Shown: one piece after another, positions 1-7,902 of the stretch
Position numbering within the stretch: position 1 is the first letter of the stretch
How the letters are laid out: the number at the start of each line of letters is the position of its first letter
Assembly (NCBI RefSeq): GCF_900113925.1
Contig: NZ_FORD01000004.1
Span: 62,001-126,000, forward strand
DNA: 64,000 nt
Direction: 5' to 3'
Source of the DNA: Nitrosomonas sp. Nm34
Lineage (GTDB): Bacteria; Pseudomonadota; Gammaproteobacteria; Burkholderiales; Nitrosomonadaceae
The notes under the pieces: model-generated
The model's database searches: none
What the model was told of the DNA's origin: nothing
What the model saw: only the letters and a program-made list of their open reading frames with translations
Translations under genes and position numbers: made by a program

Positions 1-182
1 TCTGCCACTGGCTCCAAAATATTCCGATCAATCACGTCCGTAAACCAATAAGATTTACGGTTAAAGGATTCATGAGGATCGGCCATATCCATCTCATTTT
101 CATTTTTTGGTGTAGATGTACAACCTGTACAGACCATCACCAGAAAAGACAACAAGATAATAACTAAATGATTTTGTCTCAT
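1..182 (-). CDS. mlaA: MlaA (VacJ)-type outer-membrane lipoprotein, N-terminal part only
   Basis: Reading leftwards from an ATG at 182, the frame stays open to the window edge, so only about 60 residues are visible. They start with a hydrophobic signal sequence ending in a lipobox-like VCTGC. A short acidic linker follows, then DPHESFNRKSYWF and a run matching the start of the MlaA/VacJ domain (family pattern DPxExFNRxxYxFND). MlaA is an outer-membrane lipoprotein that removes mislocalised phospholipid from the outer leaflet and passes it to the MlaC/MlaFEDB system. The position -3 to the lipid-bearing Cys is Cys rather than the usual Leu. The rest of the gene lies left of the window. The family call rests on this short N-terminus. 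Confidence 0.72.
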   Translation of the reverse strand, partial: MRQNHLVIILLSFLVMVCTGCTSTPKNENEMDMADPHESFNRKSYWFTDVIDRNILEPVA

Positions 183-281
183 ATCCAAAGCCAGCCTTTT
201 ATCTTGTTAAAATGATTAGCCTCTATAGCCACTAAAATACTGGATAGAAAAGGCTAAACAGAATTTTATAAACATGATGCA

Positions 282-1301
282 TCACATATTCTTATGTAGT
301 GTTAAAGTACCCGTCACGTACCCTTCTTTAACCAGCCATTCAATCTGGTCAATCAGGGCCTGTCGTATTGAGCTTTGCTGGAAACCCAATTCTTTCACGG
401 CTTTATTACTCTCGAAAAACATGGAACGGGCTGCGAGTCTGACCCCTGTCAATGGAGCCTTGGGAGGTTTATGCGTAATATAATCCGCTGACAACTCAGA
501 TAGCGCTCCCACAATGAAAGCGACCCAGTGAGGAATGCGAAATTTTGGCATAGCCAATCCAGTAATCTTTTCAATCATTAGCAATAACTCCCCCAAAGTC
601 AGATTCTCATTACCCAGAATATAACGCTCCCCTGGACGGCCATACTGAGCTGCCAGAATATGCCCTTTCGCCACATCCCGCACATCAACCATATTAAACT
701 TACAATCAAGATAAGCAGGTATTTTATAATTTAAAAAATTCAGAATCATACGCGTGGGAGGTGTAATCCTTCGATCGCCAGGTCCTATGGGTAATGTCGG
801 AGAAACAATCACTACTGGCAATCCTTTTCTTGCAGCGTCAAAAGCTAGTTGTTCTGCAAGAAATTTTGAACGACAATAAGGCCCAGGCATTTCATGCAGT
901 TCTCGCTGGGTTGATGAATCAATAGGGCGATCTCCTTGTTTCTTGCCAGTCAATATTGACTCAGTAGAAGTATATACCACAACTTCAAGATCCGCTTGCG
1001 CTGCCTCTGATAATACAGTACGTGTCCCCTCGTAATTCGCTTGCTTGAACACGCGCTTGTCTTGCGCCCATAAATCCGGGTTACCCGCCAGATGATAAAG
1101 ACGTTGCACACCTTTTAAAGCACGTCGCACCGTATCAGCATCAGTTACAGAACCTCTTATTGCTTGTACGTCATTCGGCAGGGAGACATCTTCAAGCTCC
1201 AATACTTTTACTGTCTCACCTTGTTCCAGAAGCTGACTTACTAGATGTGTCCCAATAAACCCCCCTCCCCCAGTAACAAGAGAACAACCATAATTTGACA
1301 A
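282..1301 (-). CDS. NAD-dependent epimerase/dehydratase, HpnA-like
   Basis: A 339-residue extended short-chain dehydrogenase/reductase. The N-terminal Rossmann motif is TGGGGFIG (about residues 10-17), and the catalytic Tyr-Lys pair is YCRSK near 142-146. IGPGD and GERYILG segments match the hopanoid-associated epimerase family. It is a clear paralogue of the protein at 38542-39528, sharing RSKFLAEQ, PIGP and GERYILG blocks. The start is TTG at 1301, preceded by AAGGAG at a 5-base spacing; there is no equivalent ATG. The neighbours are the mlaA start downstream and an ExbB-like gene upstream. The substrate cannot be read from sequence; a nucleotide sugar or a hopanoid side-chain intermediate is plausible by family. 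Confidence 0.8.
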   Translation of the reverse strand: MSNYGCSLVTGGGGFIGTHLVSQLLEQGETVKVLELEDVSLPNDVQAIRGSVTDADTVRRALKGVQRLYHLAGNPDLWAQDKRVFKQANYEGTRTVLSEAAQADLEVVVYTSTESILTGKKQGDRPIDSSTQRELHEMPGPYCRSKFLAEQLAFDAARKGLPVVIVSPTLPIGPGDRRITPPTRMILNFLNYKIPAYLDCKFNMVDVRDVAKGHILAAQYGRPGERYILGNENLTLGELLLMIEKITGLAMPKFRIPHWVAFIVGALSELSADYITHKPPKAPLTGVRLAARSMFFESNKAVKELGFQQSSIRQALIDQIEWLVKEGYVTGTLTLHKNM

Positions 1302-1398
1302 AACAACTCCTTTAAATCACACATTAGACAGGAAAGCGCAACTTATATAAACAGAAATAGTAAAATACACAATAAGATATTGTGATAAAGGATCATCC

Positions 1399-1429
1399 AA
1401 AAAAGCTGACAAAATTTAGCTTATGTCAG
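1399..1429 (-). terminator. Putative intrinsic terminator after the exbB-like gene
   Basis: On the minus strand, CTGACA and TGTCAG form a 6-bp stem around a 12-base loop, followed directly by CTTTTTT. It lies just past the stop of the ExbB-like gene, where a terminator would be expected. The stem is short, so strength is uncertain. Confidence 0.45.
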
Positions 1430-1451
1430 GCACTACTATTGTTTATCTTGT

Positions 1452-2060
1452 TTAAATTTGACGTTCCCCATGGATAACTTCAACCAGCTTCAAAGCCTGC
1501 AATTCCATTTCCATGACAAGAGTATCTACTTTCGCACGAAAATGCCGATAAAAAATCATGCTGGGTATCGCTACAAGTATGCCAAAGGCAGCATTATACA
1601 ATGCTACCGATATACCATGGGCGAGTTGTGCCGGATTGCTCCCTGTAGGCGCATTGGAACCAAAAATTTCGATCATACCAATTAATGTGCCGAATAATCC
1701 CATTAACGGACTCAAGGAAGCAATGGTTCCCAATGTAGTCAGATAGCGTTCAAGCTCATGTGCCACGCTACGCCCTGCTTCTTCAATGGACTCTTTCATA
1801 ACTTCACGTGAATTACCGACATTTCTGAGCCCTACTACAAAAATGCGCCCCAAGGGTGAGTTGTTCTCTAAGCGCGACAACATCTCTGCGTTTGTTCCTG
1901 TTCTATTGTATTCCTCTAATATGCTTGGCAGTAAATCTCTTGGAGCGACCTTACTCAGACGAAGACTCCATAAACGCTCGACGATAATGGCAATTGCGAC
2001 AATGGAAGCAAAGATGATTGGCCATATCGGCCAACCGGCAGCTTGAATAATTGAAAACAC
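1452..2060 (-). CDS. exbB: MotA/TolQ/ExbB proton channel family protein
   Basis: A 202-residue inner-membrane protein with the ExbB layout: an N-terminal membrane helix (about residues 10-28), a cytoplasmic domain, and two C-terminal helices. The latter carry the family signature SPLMGLFGTLIGMIEIF (about 115-131) and ALYNAAFGILVAIPSMI. ExbB with ExbD harvests proton motive force to drive TonB. The start is GTG at 2060 with GGGAG eight bases upstream. No exbD follows: the next gene on the strand is the epimerase. The protein must therefore borrow an ExbD from elsewhere or serve a different partner. A second, complete ExbB/ExbD/TonB set lies at 58-62 kb. Confidence 0.85.
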   Translation of the reverse strand: MFSIIQAAGWPIWPIIFASIVAIAIIVERLWSLRLSKVAPRDLLPSILEEYNRTGTNAEMLSRLENNSPLGRIFVVGLRNVGNSREVMKESIEEAGRSVAHELERYLTTLGTIASLSPLMGLFGTLIGMIEIFGSNAPTGSNPAQLAHGISVALYNAAFGILVAIPSMIFYRHFRAKVDTLVMEMELQALKLVEVIHGERQI

Positions 2061-2273
2061 GCGTTAATCTCCCAGATAGTGGCATTTCATATATTTTACA
2101 ATTGCTGAATACTTTGTTGAGTCAATCAGATAGATTGTGAAGAACACTCGCGTACTGAACGTTTAATCCGAGATGCCCGCTATAATAAAAAATCAAGAGT
2201 AAAAAAGATATAGCGAATCATAATTTACCGTGACAAGGTGTTTTCAGCAAGAAAATATCAATATTCTTTCTTA

Positions 2274-2374
2274 CTCCATTTCTAAATCAAAACTGACTTT
2301 GCCGGCTTCACCTTGCCGTATGATTGATACTGTCTACGGCTCGCCTTCGCGTCATGTTTGATTTAGAAATGGAA
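2274..2374 (+). repeat. TNA-flanked palindromic element (MITE), copy 1
   Basis: A 101-bp element with terminal inverted repeats (left CTCCATTTCTAAATCAAA, right TTTGATTTAGAAATGGAA). It is flanked by the direct repeat TTA at 2271-2273 and 2375-2377. It lies between the divergent exbB-like gene and xseA. Plus orientation is defined as reading CTGACTTTG on the left inner edge. Confidence 0.9.
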
Positions 2375-2563
2375 TTATCTATAACTTCTGTGGATAAGTT
2401 TGTTTATAGCCTATGAATAATGTAAAAAATTAGTCTTATAAAGGATTATTTTTAAATCTGTTTAATTTCTGAACTTAATAAAAATTATTTAATAACAATA
2501 TGTTGCATTATCATACTTTTTTCCAAAAGATATTTCACTTTCTAAAGAATAATTAGGATAAAT

Positions 2564-2590
2564 ATGAATTATTGTAAAATAGTAAAATGA
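2564..2590 (+). other. Possible 8-codon leader ORF overlapping the xseA start
   Basis: ATG at 2564 has AGGA five bases upstream and encodes an 8-residue peptide, MNYCKIVK. Its TGA stop overlaps the xseA ATG as ATGA (2587-2590). xseA itself has no visible ribosome-binding site. Translation of this mini-ORF could therefore re-initiate at xseA. The arrangement is seen directly; its function is inference. Confidence 0.35.
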
Positions 2591-3930
2591 ATCTTTCCTT
2601 TCAGCCTATTGGCTTTCAATCCATATTAAGTGTCACCGAATTAAATCGGAGTGCAAGGGAGCTACTAGAACATGCCCTGCCGCTCTTATGGGTAAGTGGT
2701 GAAATTTCCAATCTGAAGCAATACCATTCTGGTCATTGGTATTTTTCTCTCAAAGATACCAACGCTCAAGTACGCTGTGTCATGTTTCATCATAAAAATC
2801 AGTATCTGAACTGGCAACCTAAAGAAGGTATGCAAGTAGAGGTTCACGCTTTAGTAACACTTTATGAAGCACGGGGTGAATTCCAACTTAATGTTGAAAA
2901 CATTCGCCGTGCCGGACTAGGATTATTATATGAAGCGTTTGAACGGCTTAAAGCTAAGCTGGAACAAGCAGGATTATTCCATCCAACTCACAAAAAAGCA
3001 CTGCCTACTTTCCCGAGGCAAATCGGCATTATTACTTCGCTCAATACTGCTGCATTACATGATGTGTTAACGACATTGCAGCGCCGAATGCCGGCATTGC
3101 CCGTAATTATTTATCCTGCACCGGTGCAGGGAGAAGGCGCCGCTGCCAAGATAGCCGCTGCCATCCACTTAGCCATGGAACGGATGGAATGTGATGTATT
3201 GATCCTCTGCCGTGGGGGCGGGTCGATTGAAGATTTATGGGCATTCAATGAAGAAATTGTCGCACGAGCCATTTATGCTTGCTCTATTCCCATTGTAACG
3301 GGTATTGGCCATGAAACTGACTTTACTATTGCTGATTTTGTCGCAGATGTGCGCGCCCCTACCCCGACAGGCGCCGCACAAATTGCTGCTCCAAACGCTC
3401 AAGAGATTTCCAATCACCTCGGTCATTTAGGTCAGCGCATGCGGCATGCAATACAACGTAGCATTGAGCGACGCATGCAAATGATGGATTTGCTGACGCA
3501 CCGTCTGCAACATCCCGGCGATCGTATTTACCATCAAGCAAAGCATCTTCATCACTTGCAGGAAAGGTTGTTAAATGCTTACTTAAGATATAGGGAAACA
3601 CTTTGCTGGAAGCTAAATGAGCTTAATCGGCGCATGCACACAAGCTCACCAGATATTCCTTTTCTGTTCAAACAGCAACATGATATGGCGCTTCGGTTAC
3701 GCCGTGCCGGCATACATCAAATCCAAATGTTGGAAAATAATCTTCAGCATCAACAGGCCTACCTGGTACATCTCAATCCGCAAGCGGTCCTAGCGCGTGG
3801 TTATAGCATTACTTATACAACTGATGGTCATATTGTACATAATTGGCAACAAATTCACGCGATGGATGATATCCGAATCACTTTTGCTAAAGGATGGGCG
3901 CAGGCTAAGGTAACTGAGACAGGAAAATAA
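2587..3930 (+). CDS. xseA: Exodeoxyribonuclease VII large subunit
   Basis: A 447-residue protein matching XseA along its length. The N-terminal OB-fold (about residues 10-110) contains VSGEISNLK and GHWYFSLKD. The catalytic core has GIITSLNTAALHD (148-160), CRGGGSIEDLWAFN and ATP-independent-nuclease family blocks GIGHETDFTIADFVAD and RAPTPTGAA. A coiled-coil-rich C-terminus ends in the family's ARGYSI motif. XseA with several XseB subunits degrades single-stranded DNA in both directions to short acid-soluble pieces. xseB is not in the window. The start is an ATG without a clear Shine-Dalgarno, possibly coupled to the leader ORF just upstream. Confidence 0.96.
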   Translation: MNLSFQPIGFQSILSVTELNRSARELLEHALPLLWVSGEISNLKQYHSGHWYFSLKDTNAQVRCVMFHHKNQYLNWQPKEGMQVEVHALVTLYEARGEFQLNVENIRRAGLGLLYEAFERLKAKLEQAGLFHPTHKKALPTFPRQIGIITSLNTAALHDVLTTLQRRMPALPVIIYPAPVQGEGAAAKIAAAIHLAMERMECDVLILCRGGGSIEDLWAFNEEIVARAIYACSIPIVTGIGHETDFTIADFVADVRAPTPTGAAQIAAPNAQEISNHLGHLGQRMRHAIQRSIERRMQMMDLLTHRLQHPGDRIYHQAKHLHHLQERLLNAYLRYRETLCWKLNELNRRMHTSSPDIPFLFKQQHDMALRLRRAGIHQIQMLENNLQHQQAYLVHLNPQAVLARGYSITYTTDGHIVHNWQQIHAMDDIRITFAKGWAQAKVTETGK

Positions 3931-3978
3931 GTGTTGATAGACAATTGGATCAGAGTGATGCAGACTTTGGCAACGTTA

Positions 3979-4078
3979 CCCCTTTTCTAAATCAAAATTG
4001 ACTTTGTCGGCTTCACTTGCCGTATGATTGATCCTGTCTGCGGCTCGTCTTCGCGTCATGTTTGATCTGGAAATGGAA
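3979..4078 (+). repeat. TNA-flanked palindromic element (MITE), copy 2
   Basis: A 100-bp copy between xseA and the DUF423 gene. The left flank is TTA (3976-3978) and the right flank TGA (4079-4081), so the duplication is imperfect. The left terminal repeat is worn (CCCCTTTTCTAAATCAAA); the right is better kept (TTTGATCTGGAAATGGAA). Confidence 0.88.
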
Positions 4079-4144
4079 TGACTTCGTGGATAAATTTTTA
4101 TCTCACTCTTATTCATAAATAATTTAAAAGGAATTTAACTGATA

Positions 4145-4522
4145 ATGCCCAGAATCTTTCTTACACTTGGTGCGATTAATGCTTTTTTATGCGTACTTTT
4201 CGGTGCTTTAGGCGCGCATGGCTTAAAGCATGCATTGACGACCGATATGCTCGTTATCTTTCAAACCGGCGTGCAATATCATTTTTACCATGCGCTAGGG
4301 CTTATCTTAGTTGGGTTGGGATTATTAACCAATTTATCACAATCGCGATTATTGAAATTATCAGGCTGGCTAATGTTTATTGGCATTGTATTGTTTTCCG
4401 GCACACTTTATATCATAAGTGTCACCGGAATACGTGGACTGGGCGTAATCGCGCCGTTCGGAGGTCTTTCTTACATGAGTGCATGGCTGTTGTTTGCCTA
4501 TGCAGCATGGACAGGAAAATAA
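4145..4522 (+). CDS. DUF423 family small membrane protein
   Basis: A 125-residue protein with four predicted hydrophobic helices. It carries the DUF423 (YgdD-like) pattern: FGALGAHGLKHAL near residues 20-32, FQTGVQYHFYHALGL around 40-54, and a C-terminal APFGG motif near 106-110. AAGGAA lies about 11 bases before the ATG. The family is widespread, sits in the inner membrane, and has no firmly established function. It lies between xseA and the rRNA methyltransferase gene on the same strand, but a palindromic element separates it from xseA. Confidence 0.85.
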   Translation: MPRIFLTLGAINAFLCVLFGALGAHGLKHALTTDMLVIFQTGVQYHFYHALGLILVGLGLLTNLSQSRLLKLSGWLMFIGIVLFSGTLYIISVTGIRGLGVIAPFGGLSYMSAWLLFAYAAWTGK

Positions 4523-4551
4523 AAAATAGCGTCAACTGACTGATTTACTCC

Positions 4552-5742
4552 ATGAAATTTCAGCATTTTTTTGCACCCTGCCCGCGCGGCCTTGAATCCG
4601 TGCTCGCCAGTGAGTTGGCACAACTTGGTGCAGCAGCGATTCAAACATTACACGGTGGTGTTGCGTTTCAAGGTGATTGGCGTATTTGTTATCGTGCTAA
4701 TCTAGAAAGCCGTATCGCCAGTCGAATTCTATGGCAAATTGCCAGTCAGCCCTACCACAATGAGGCAGATATTTATGACATCACTCATGCGCTACCTTGG
4801 CATAAATGGTTTGGCCCGGAACTGTCTATACGAGTCAATTTAGCCGCCATAAAATGTCCATTGCGCAGCCTGGATTTCGTCACACTTAGAATCAAAGATG
4901 CTATTTGTGACAAATTCCGTAACGTTTGTGATCAGCGCCCGAATGTCGATACCGTCAACCCTGCCATTCGTATTCACGCTTTTCTTGATGCCCAGATATT
5001 GACCCTTTATCTGGATACTTCAGGTGAAGCGCTGTTTAAACGCGGTTTAAGACAACATGCTGGAGAAGCGCCCTTACGTGAAAATTTAGCGGCAGGTATT
5101 TTATATCTTGCTGGCTGGCAACCTGGTATACCGTTACTTGATCCGATGTGTGGTAGTGGTACCTTTTTAATGGAAGCAGCTCAGATGGCCTGTCGCATTG
5201 CACCGGGATCAGGGCGGGATTTCGCGTTTGAAAAATTCAAATTACTGGATGCGACATTATGGCAACAGCTCAAACAATCAGCTCAGGCTCAACAACTCCC
5301 TCACACTCCTCAGCCCATTTTTGGCAGTGACTTATACGGCTATGCACTCGCTCATGCTCGCAATAATCTGACTGCCGCTGGATTGATCGATATCGTCGGC
5401 TTAAAGCAAGCCAATGTGCTCGAAATCGCTGCGCCAGCTGCAAATGGAATCATCGTCACTAATCCTCCTTATGGCGTACGTATTGGCGAGCAACAAGCGC
5501 TTGCACAACTTTACCCCAAGCTAGGAGATGTGCTGAAAAAGAAATTCCCGGGCTGGAATGCTTATATTTTTACCGCCGATCCGCTCTTGCCCAAATTGAT
5601 ACGGTTAACTGCCTCACACCGTATTCCCTTGTTTAATGGCGCATTGGAATGCCGCCTACTTGAATATAAAATAATCAGTGGCAGTATGCGTAAGAAAACT
5701 AAAAACATTGACTGTCAGCAATCTGATACCACCTTATCTTGA
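4552..5742 (+). CDS. rlmL: THUMP-domain 23S rRNA (guanine-N2)-methyltransferase, RlmL-type
   Basis: A 396-residue RNA methyltransferase. An N-terminal ferredoxin-like/THUMP region opens with FAPCPRGLESVLASEL. The SAM-dependent methyltransferase domain then shows motif I DPMCGSGTFLMEAA (about 198-211) and the catalytic TNPPYGVRIGE (about 303-313). This matches the N-terminal half of E. coli RlmKL, which makes m2G2445 in 23S rRNA; the second (RlmK) half is absent, as is common outside gammaproteobacteria. The start ATG follows the DUF423 stop by 29 bases without a strong ribosome-binding site. The call is by family motifs. Confidence 0.88.
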   Translation: MKFQHFFAPCPRGLESVLASELAQLGAAAIQTLHGGVAFQGDWRICYRANLESRIASRILWQIASQPYHNEADIYDITHALPWHKWFGPELSIRVNLAAIKCPLRSLDFVTLRIKDAICDKFRNVCDQRPNVDTVNPAIRIHAFLDAQILTLYLDTSGEALFKRGLRQHAGEAPLRENLAAGILYLAGWQPGIPLLDPMCGSGTFLMEAAQMACRIAPGSGRDFAFEKFKLLDATLWQQLKQSAQAQQLPHTPQPIFGSDLYGYALAHARNNLTAAGLIDIVGLKQANVLEIAAPAANGIIVTNPPYGVRIGEQQALAQLYPKLGDVLKKKFPGWNAYIFTADPLLPKLIRLTASHRIPLFNGALECRLLEYKIISGSMRKKTKNIDCQQSDTTLS

Positions 5743-5821
5743 AATATTATTTATATAAAATTATCTATTACTCCAATACCCTTAATCATCTTCAACTAAA
5801 GTGTCTTAGAGAAGCCAATCG

Positions 5822-6298
5822 ATGCGAATTATCTTCTTATTAATTTTTTTAAGTTGCGCCGGCTTGATTGGTTATGCGCTCTTTCTGCAAAGGGTAGAAG
5901 GCTTACTGCCATGCCCGCTTTGTGTAGCACAACGCATCGCTTATTGGTGCGTCGGGCTGACTGCACTAGTAGCTTTCCTGCATAACCCCCCAAAAATCGG
6001 GCGCAGAGTATATGGCAGTCTGATACTTATCTTTGCTCTGCTGGGTGCCATCATTGCGGGTCGCCATGCCTGGCTGATACGTTATCCTGAATCCTTTGAG
6101 TGCGGTATCAGCCCAGAGGAGGCTTTTCTGAATGCATTACCTATTGCAGAGTGGTGGCCTGGTATGTTTGAAGCGAATGGCGATTGCGCAGATGTCAGCT
6201 GGCAGCTGCTGTCTCTTACTATTCCAGATTGGTCACTTTTGGCTTTTTTGCTACTGATAAGTGCGACTATTTTTCTGTTGCTGACTAAAAGAAGTTGA
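5822..6298 (+). CDS. dsbB: Disulfide bond formation protein B
   Basis: A 158-residue inner-membrane quinone reductase that reoxidises DsbA. Four hydrophobic helices are visible. The first periplasmic loop has the redox pair CPLC (LLPCPLCVAQR, about residues 29-39). The second loop has the other pair, ECG near residue 98 and GDCAD near 120. Length and cysteine spacing fit DsbB. GAGAAG lies shortly before the ATG. The gene stands alone on the plus strand and faces xerD, with one palindromic element between their ends. Confidence 0.94.
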   Translation: MRIIFLLIFLSCAGLIGYALFLQRVEGLLPCPLCVAQRIAYWCVGLTALVAFLHNPPKIGRRVYGSLILIFALLGAIIAGRHAWLIRYPESFECGISPEEAFLNALPIAEWWPGMFEANGDCADVSWQLLSLTIPDWSLLAFLLLISATIFLLLTKRS

Positions 6299-6311
6299 TA
6301 TTGAGTATTTA

Positions 6312-6415
6312 TTCTATTTCGACATCAAAACCGGCTTGTCGGCTTCACCTTCCGCATCCGTATGATTGATACTATCTGTGGCTCGACTTTCGTCATGTTT
6401 AATTTCGAAATGGAA
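6312..6415 (+). repeat. TNA-flanked palindromic element (MITE), copy 3
   Basis: A 104-bp copy between the convergent ends of dsbB and xerD, flanked by TTA (6309-6311) and TTA (6416-6418). Terminal repeats are mildly diverged (TTCTATTTCGACATCAAA left, TTTAATTTCGAAATGGAA right), including a matched change (CG) in both arms that keeps pairing. Confidence 0.88.
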
Positions 6416-6426
6416 TTAAGCACAGA

Positions 6427-7338
6427 CTAACCTCGGGGATGATGTTTAGCATGGAGTTGCTTTAATCTTTCTCTGGCTACATGGGTATAAATCTGTGTAG
6501 TAGAAATATCTGCATGCCCCAGTAATAGCTGGACAACACGCAGATCAGCACCGTGATTGAGAAGATGGGTGGCAAACGCATGGCGCAAGGTATGGGGTGA
6601 TAGGGATTTAACAATACCAGCCTGTTGTGCATGACGCTTAATGAGATGCCAGAAAGTTTGACGGGTCATGGTATCACTGCGGGCTGTCACAAATAATTTG
6701 TCGGTCACTTTGTTATCCAACAAACATGGGCGAGCCTTTTCGACATACTCATTCACCCAGTAAAGCGCTTCTTCACCAAGAGGAACCAAACGTTCCTTGC
6801 TACCTTTACCCATGACACGCACTATGCCCATATCCGAGCTGACTTGAGCAACTCTAAGGCCCACAAGCTCAGATACACGTAGTCCTGTCGCATAAAGCAC
6901 CTCCAGCATCGCACGGTCACGCAGGCCCAATGGCTGCGTGATATCTGGTGCGCTGAGCAATGCTTCAACTTCTGCCTCAGCCAGGCTCTCAGGTAGAGAG
7001 CGTGGTAATCTGGGGCTTTCAATGTTGAGAGAGGGATCAATTCTGATTTTTCCCTGGCGCAGCAAGAAACGATAAAACCGCTTCATGCTTGACAATTCGC
7101 GACTTGTGGTACTGGCTTTGACCATAGAGGAAACTCTGCTGGCTAAAAATGCCAATAAATCAGCATGGGTTGCGTCGATGAACGATTGTGTTTGTTGGCT
7201 TTGTTTAATTAACCATGCGCCTAATTGCTCCAAATCACTGCGATAGCTTGCCAGGGTGTTCCGGGATAAACCATCTTCAAGCCATAGTGCATCAGTGAAT
7301 TCATCTAATAACTTTGCATTTATCTCAGATGAATTCAT
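6427..7338 (-). CDS. xerD: Site-specific tyrosine recombinase XerD
   Basis: A 303-residue tyrosine recombinase. The N-terminal SAM-like core-binding domain opens with LSRNTLASYRSDLEQL. The catalytic domain shows the full set: Arg in ATGLRVSELVGL (about 152), Lys in GKGSKERLVPLG, HTLRHAFATHLL, LGHADISTTQ and the nucleophile Tyr in IYTHV (about 284). XerC/XerD resolve chromosome dimers at dif and assist segregation. Length and the LSRNTLASY start resemble XerD more than XerC. It overlaps the end of ogt by four bases (ATGA), suggesting co-translation. No dif site was recognised in the window. Confidence 0.93.
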   Translation of the reverse strand: MNSSEINAKLLDEFTDALWLEDGLSRNTLASYRSDLEQLGAWLIKQSQQTQSFIDATHADLLAFLASRVSSMVKASTTSRELSSMKRFYRFLLRQGKIRIDPSLNIESPRLPRSLPESLAEAEVEALLSAPDITQPLGLRDRAMLEVLYATGLRVSELVGLRVAQVSSDMGIVRVMGKGSKERLVPLGEEALYWVNEYVEKARPCLLDNKVTDKLFVTARSDTMTRQTFWHLIKRHAQQAGIVKSLSPHTLRHAFATHLLNHGADLRVVQLLLGHADISTTQIYTHVARERLKQLHAKHHPRG

Positions 7339-7829
7339 ACGCGTTCATGGTTAAGGAGCCAGCGTTTGATATTAAGTGGCATACCATCGCTTGCGTGCAT
7401 GAAGCCTCCGAGACCACCGTTTTTAGCGATGACACGATGACAGGGCACAATGATAGGAAGACGATTGGCACCACATGCTTGTCCCACTGCACGGGGTGCA
7501 GAATGTAATTGACGAGCAATATCGGCATAACTTCGAGTTGATCCACATGGAATCTGCTGAATAACTTCCCATACCCGCTTTTGATGAGGAGTCCCCGCGA
7601 TATGAAGCGAAAGATCAAAAACAAAAGCCGGATCATCCTGATAAGCTAGCAGTTGACGACAAACTTCTTCTGCCAGCGGATCGTCTGGGGCGAGTGGAGG
7701 AACATCCAACGGGAGATAATCGATGTCGGTCAACCAATCTTGTTCTGTACTGATACCTAATACAGCAAAGGGTGTGATCAATCTTGCCTGGTAATCCTTC
7801 AATGGTCCGGCTTCCGTTGTATCACTCAT
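7335..7829 (-). CDS. ogt: Methylated-DNA--protein-cysteine S-methyltransferase
   Basis: A 164-residue suicide repair enzyme that moves the alkyl group from O6-alkylguanine to its own cysteine. The active site IVPCHRVI is near residues 135-142, followed by GGLGGF. Upstream is the family's helix-turn-helix stretch, IPCGSTRSYADIARQL, with the Arg finger in the helix. A strong GGAGGAG precedes the ATG. Its last bases overlap the xerD start, so the two are probably expressed together. There is no AraC-like Ada domain, which favours Ogt over Ada. Confidence 0.93.
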   Translation of the reverse strand: MSDTTEAGPLKDYQARLITPFAVLGISTEQDWLTDIDYLPLDVPPLAPDDPLAEEVCRQLLAYQDDPAFVFDLSLHIAGTPHQKRVWEVIQQIPCGSTRSYADIARQLHSAPRAVGQACGANRLPIIVPCHRVIAKNGGLGGFMHASDGMPLNIKRWLLNHERV

Positions 7830-7861
7830 TGTCTCTCCTCCCCTTCAATCTACAGGCCTAG

Positions 7862-7890
7862 TGGGGGCAAACAACAAGATCGCGCCCCCA
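7862..7890 (-). terminator. GC-rich hairpin downstream of htpG
   Basis: TGGGGGC and GCCCCCA form a perfect 7-bp stem around a 15-base loop just after the htpG stop. No T-run follows, so it may stabilise the mRNA 3' end rather than terminate on its own. Confidence 0.35.
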
Positions 7891-7902
7891 TCAGCCGTTT
7901 TA

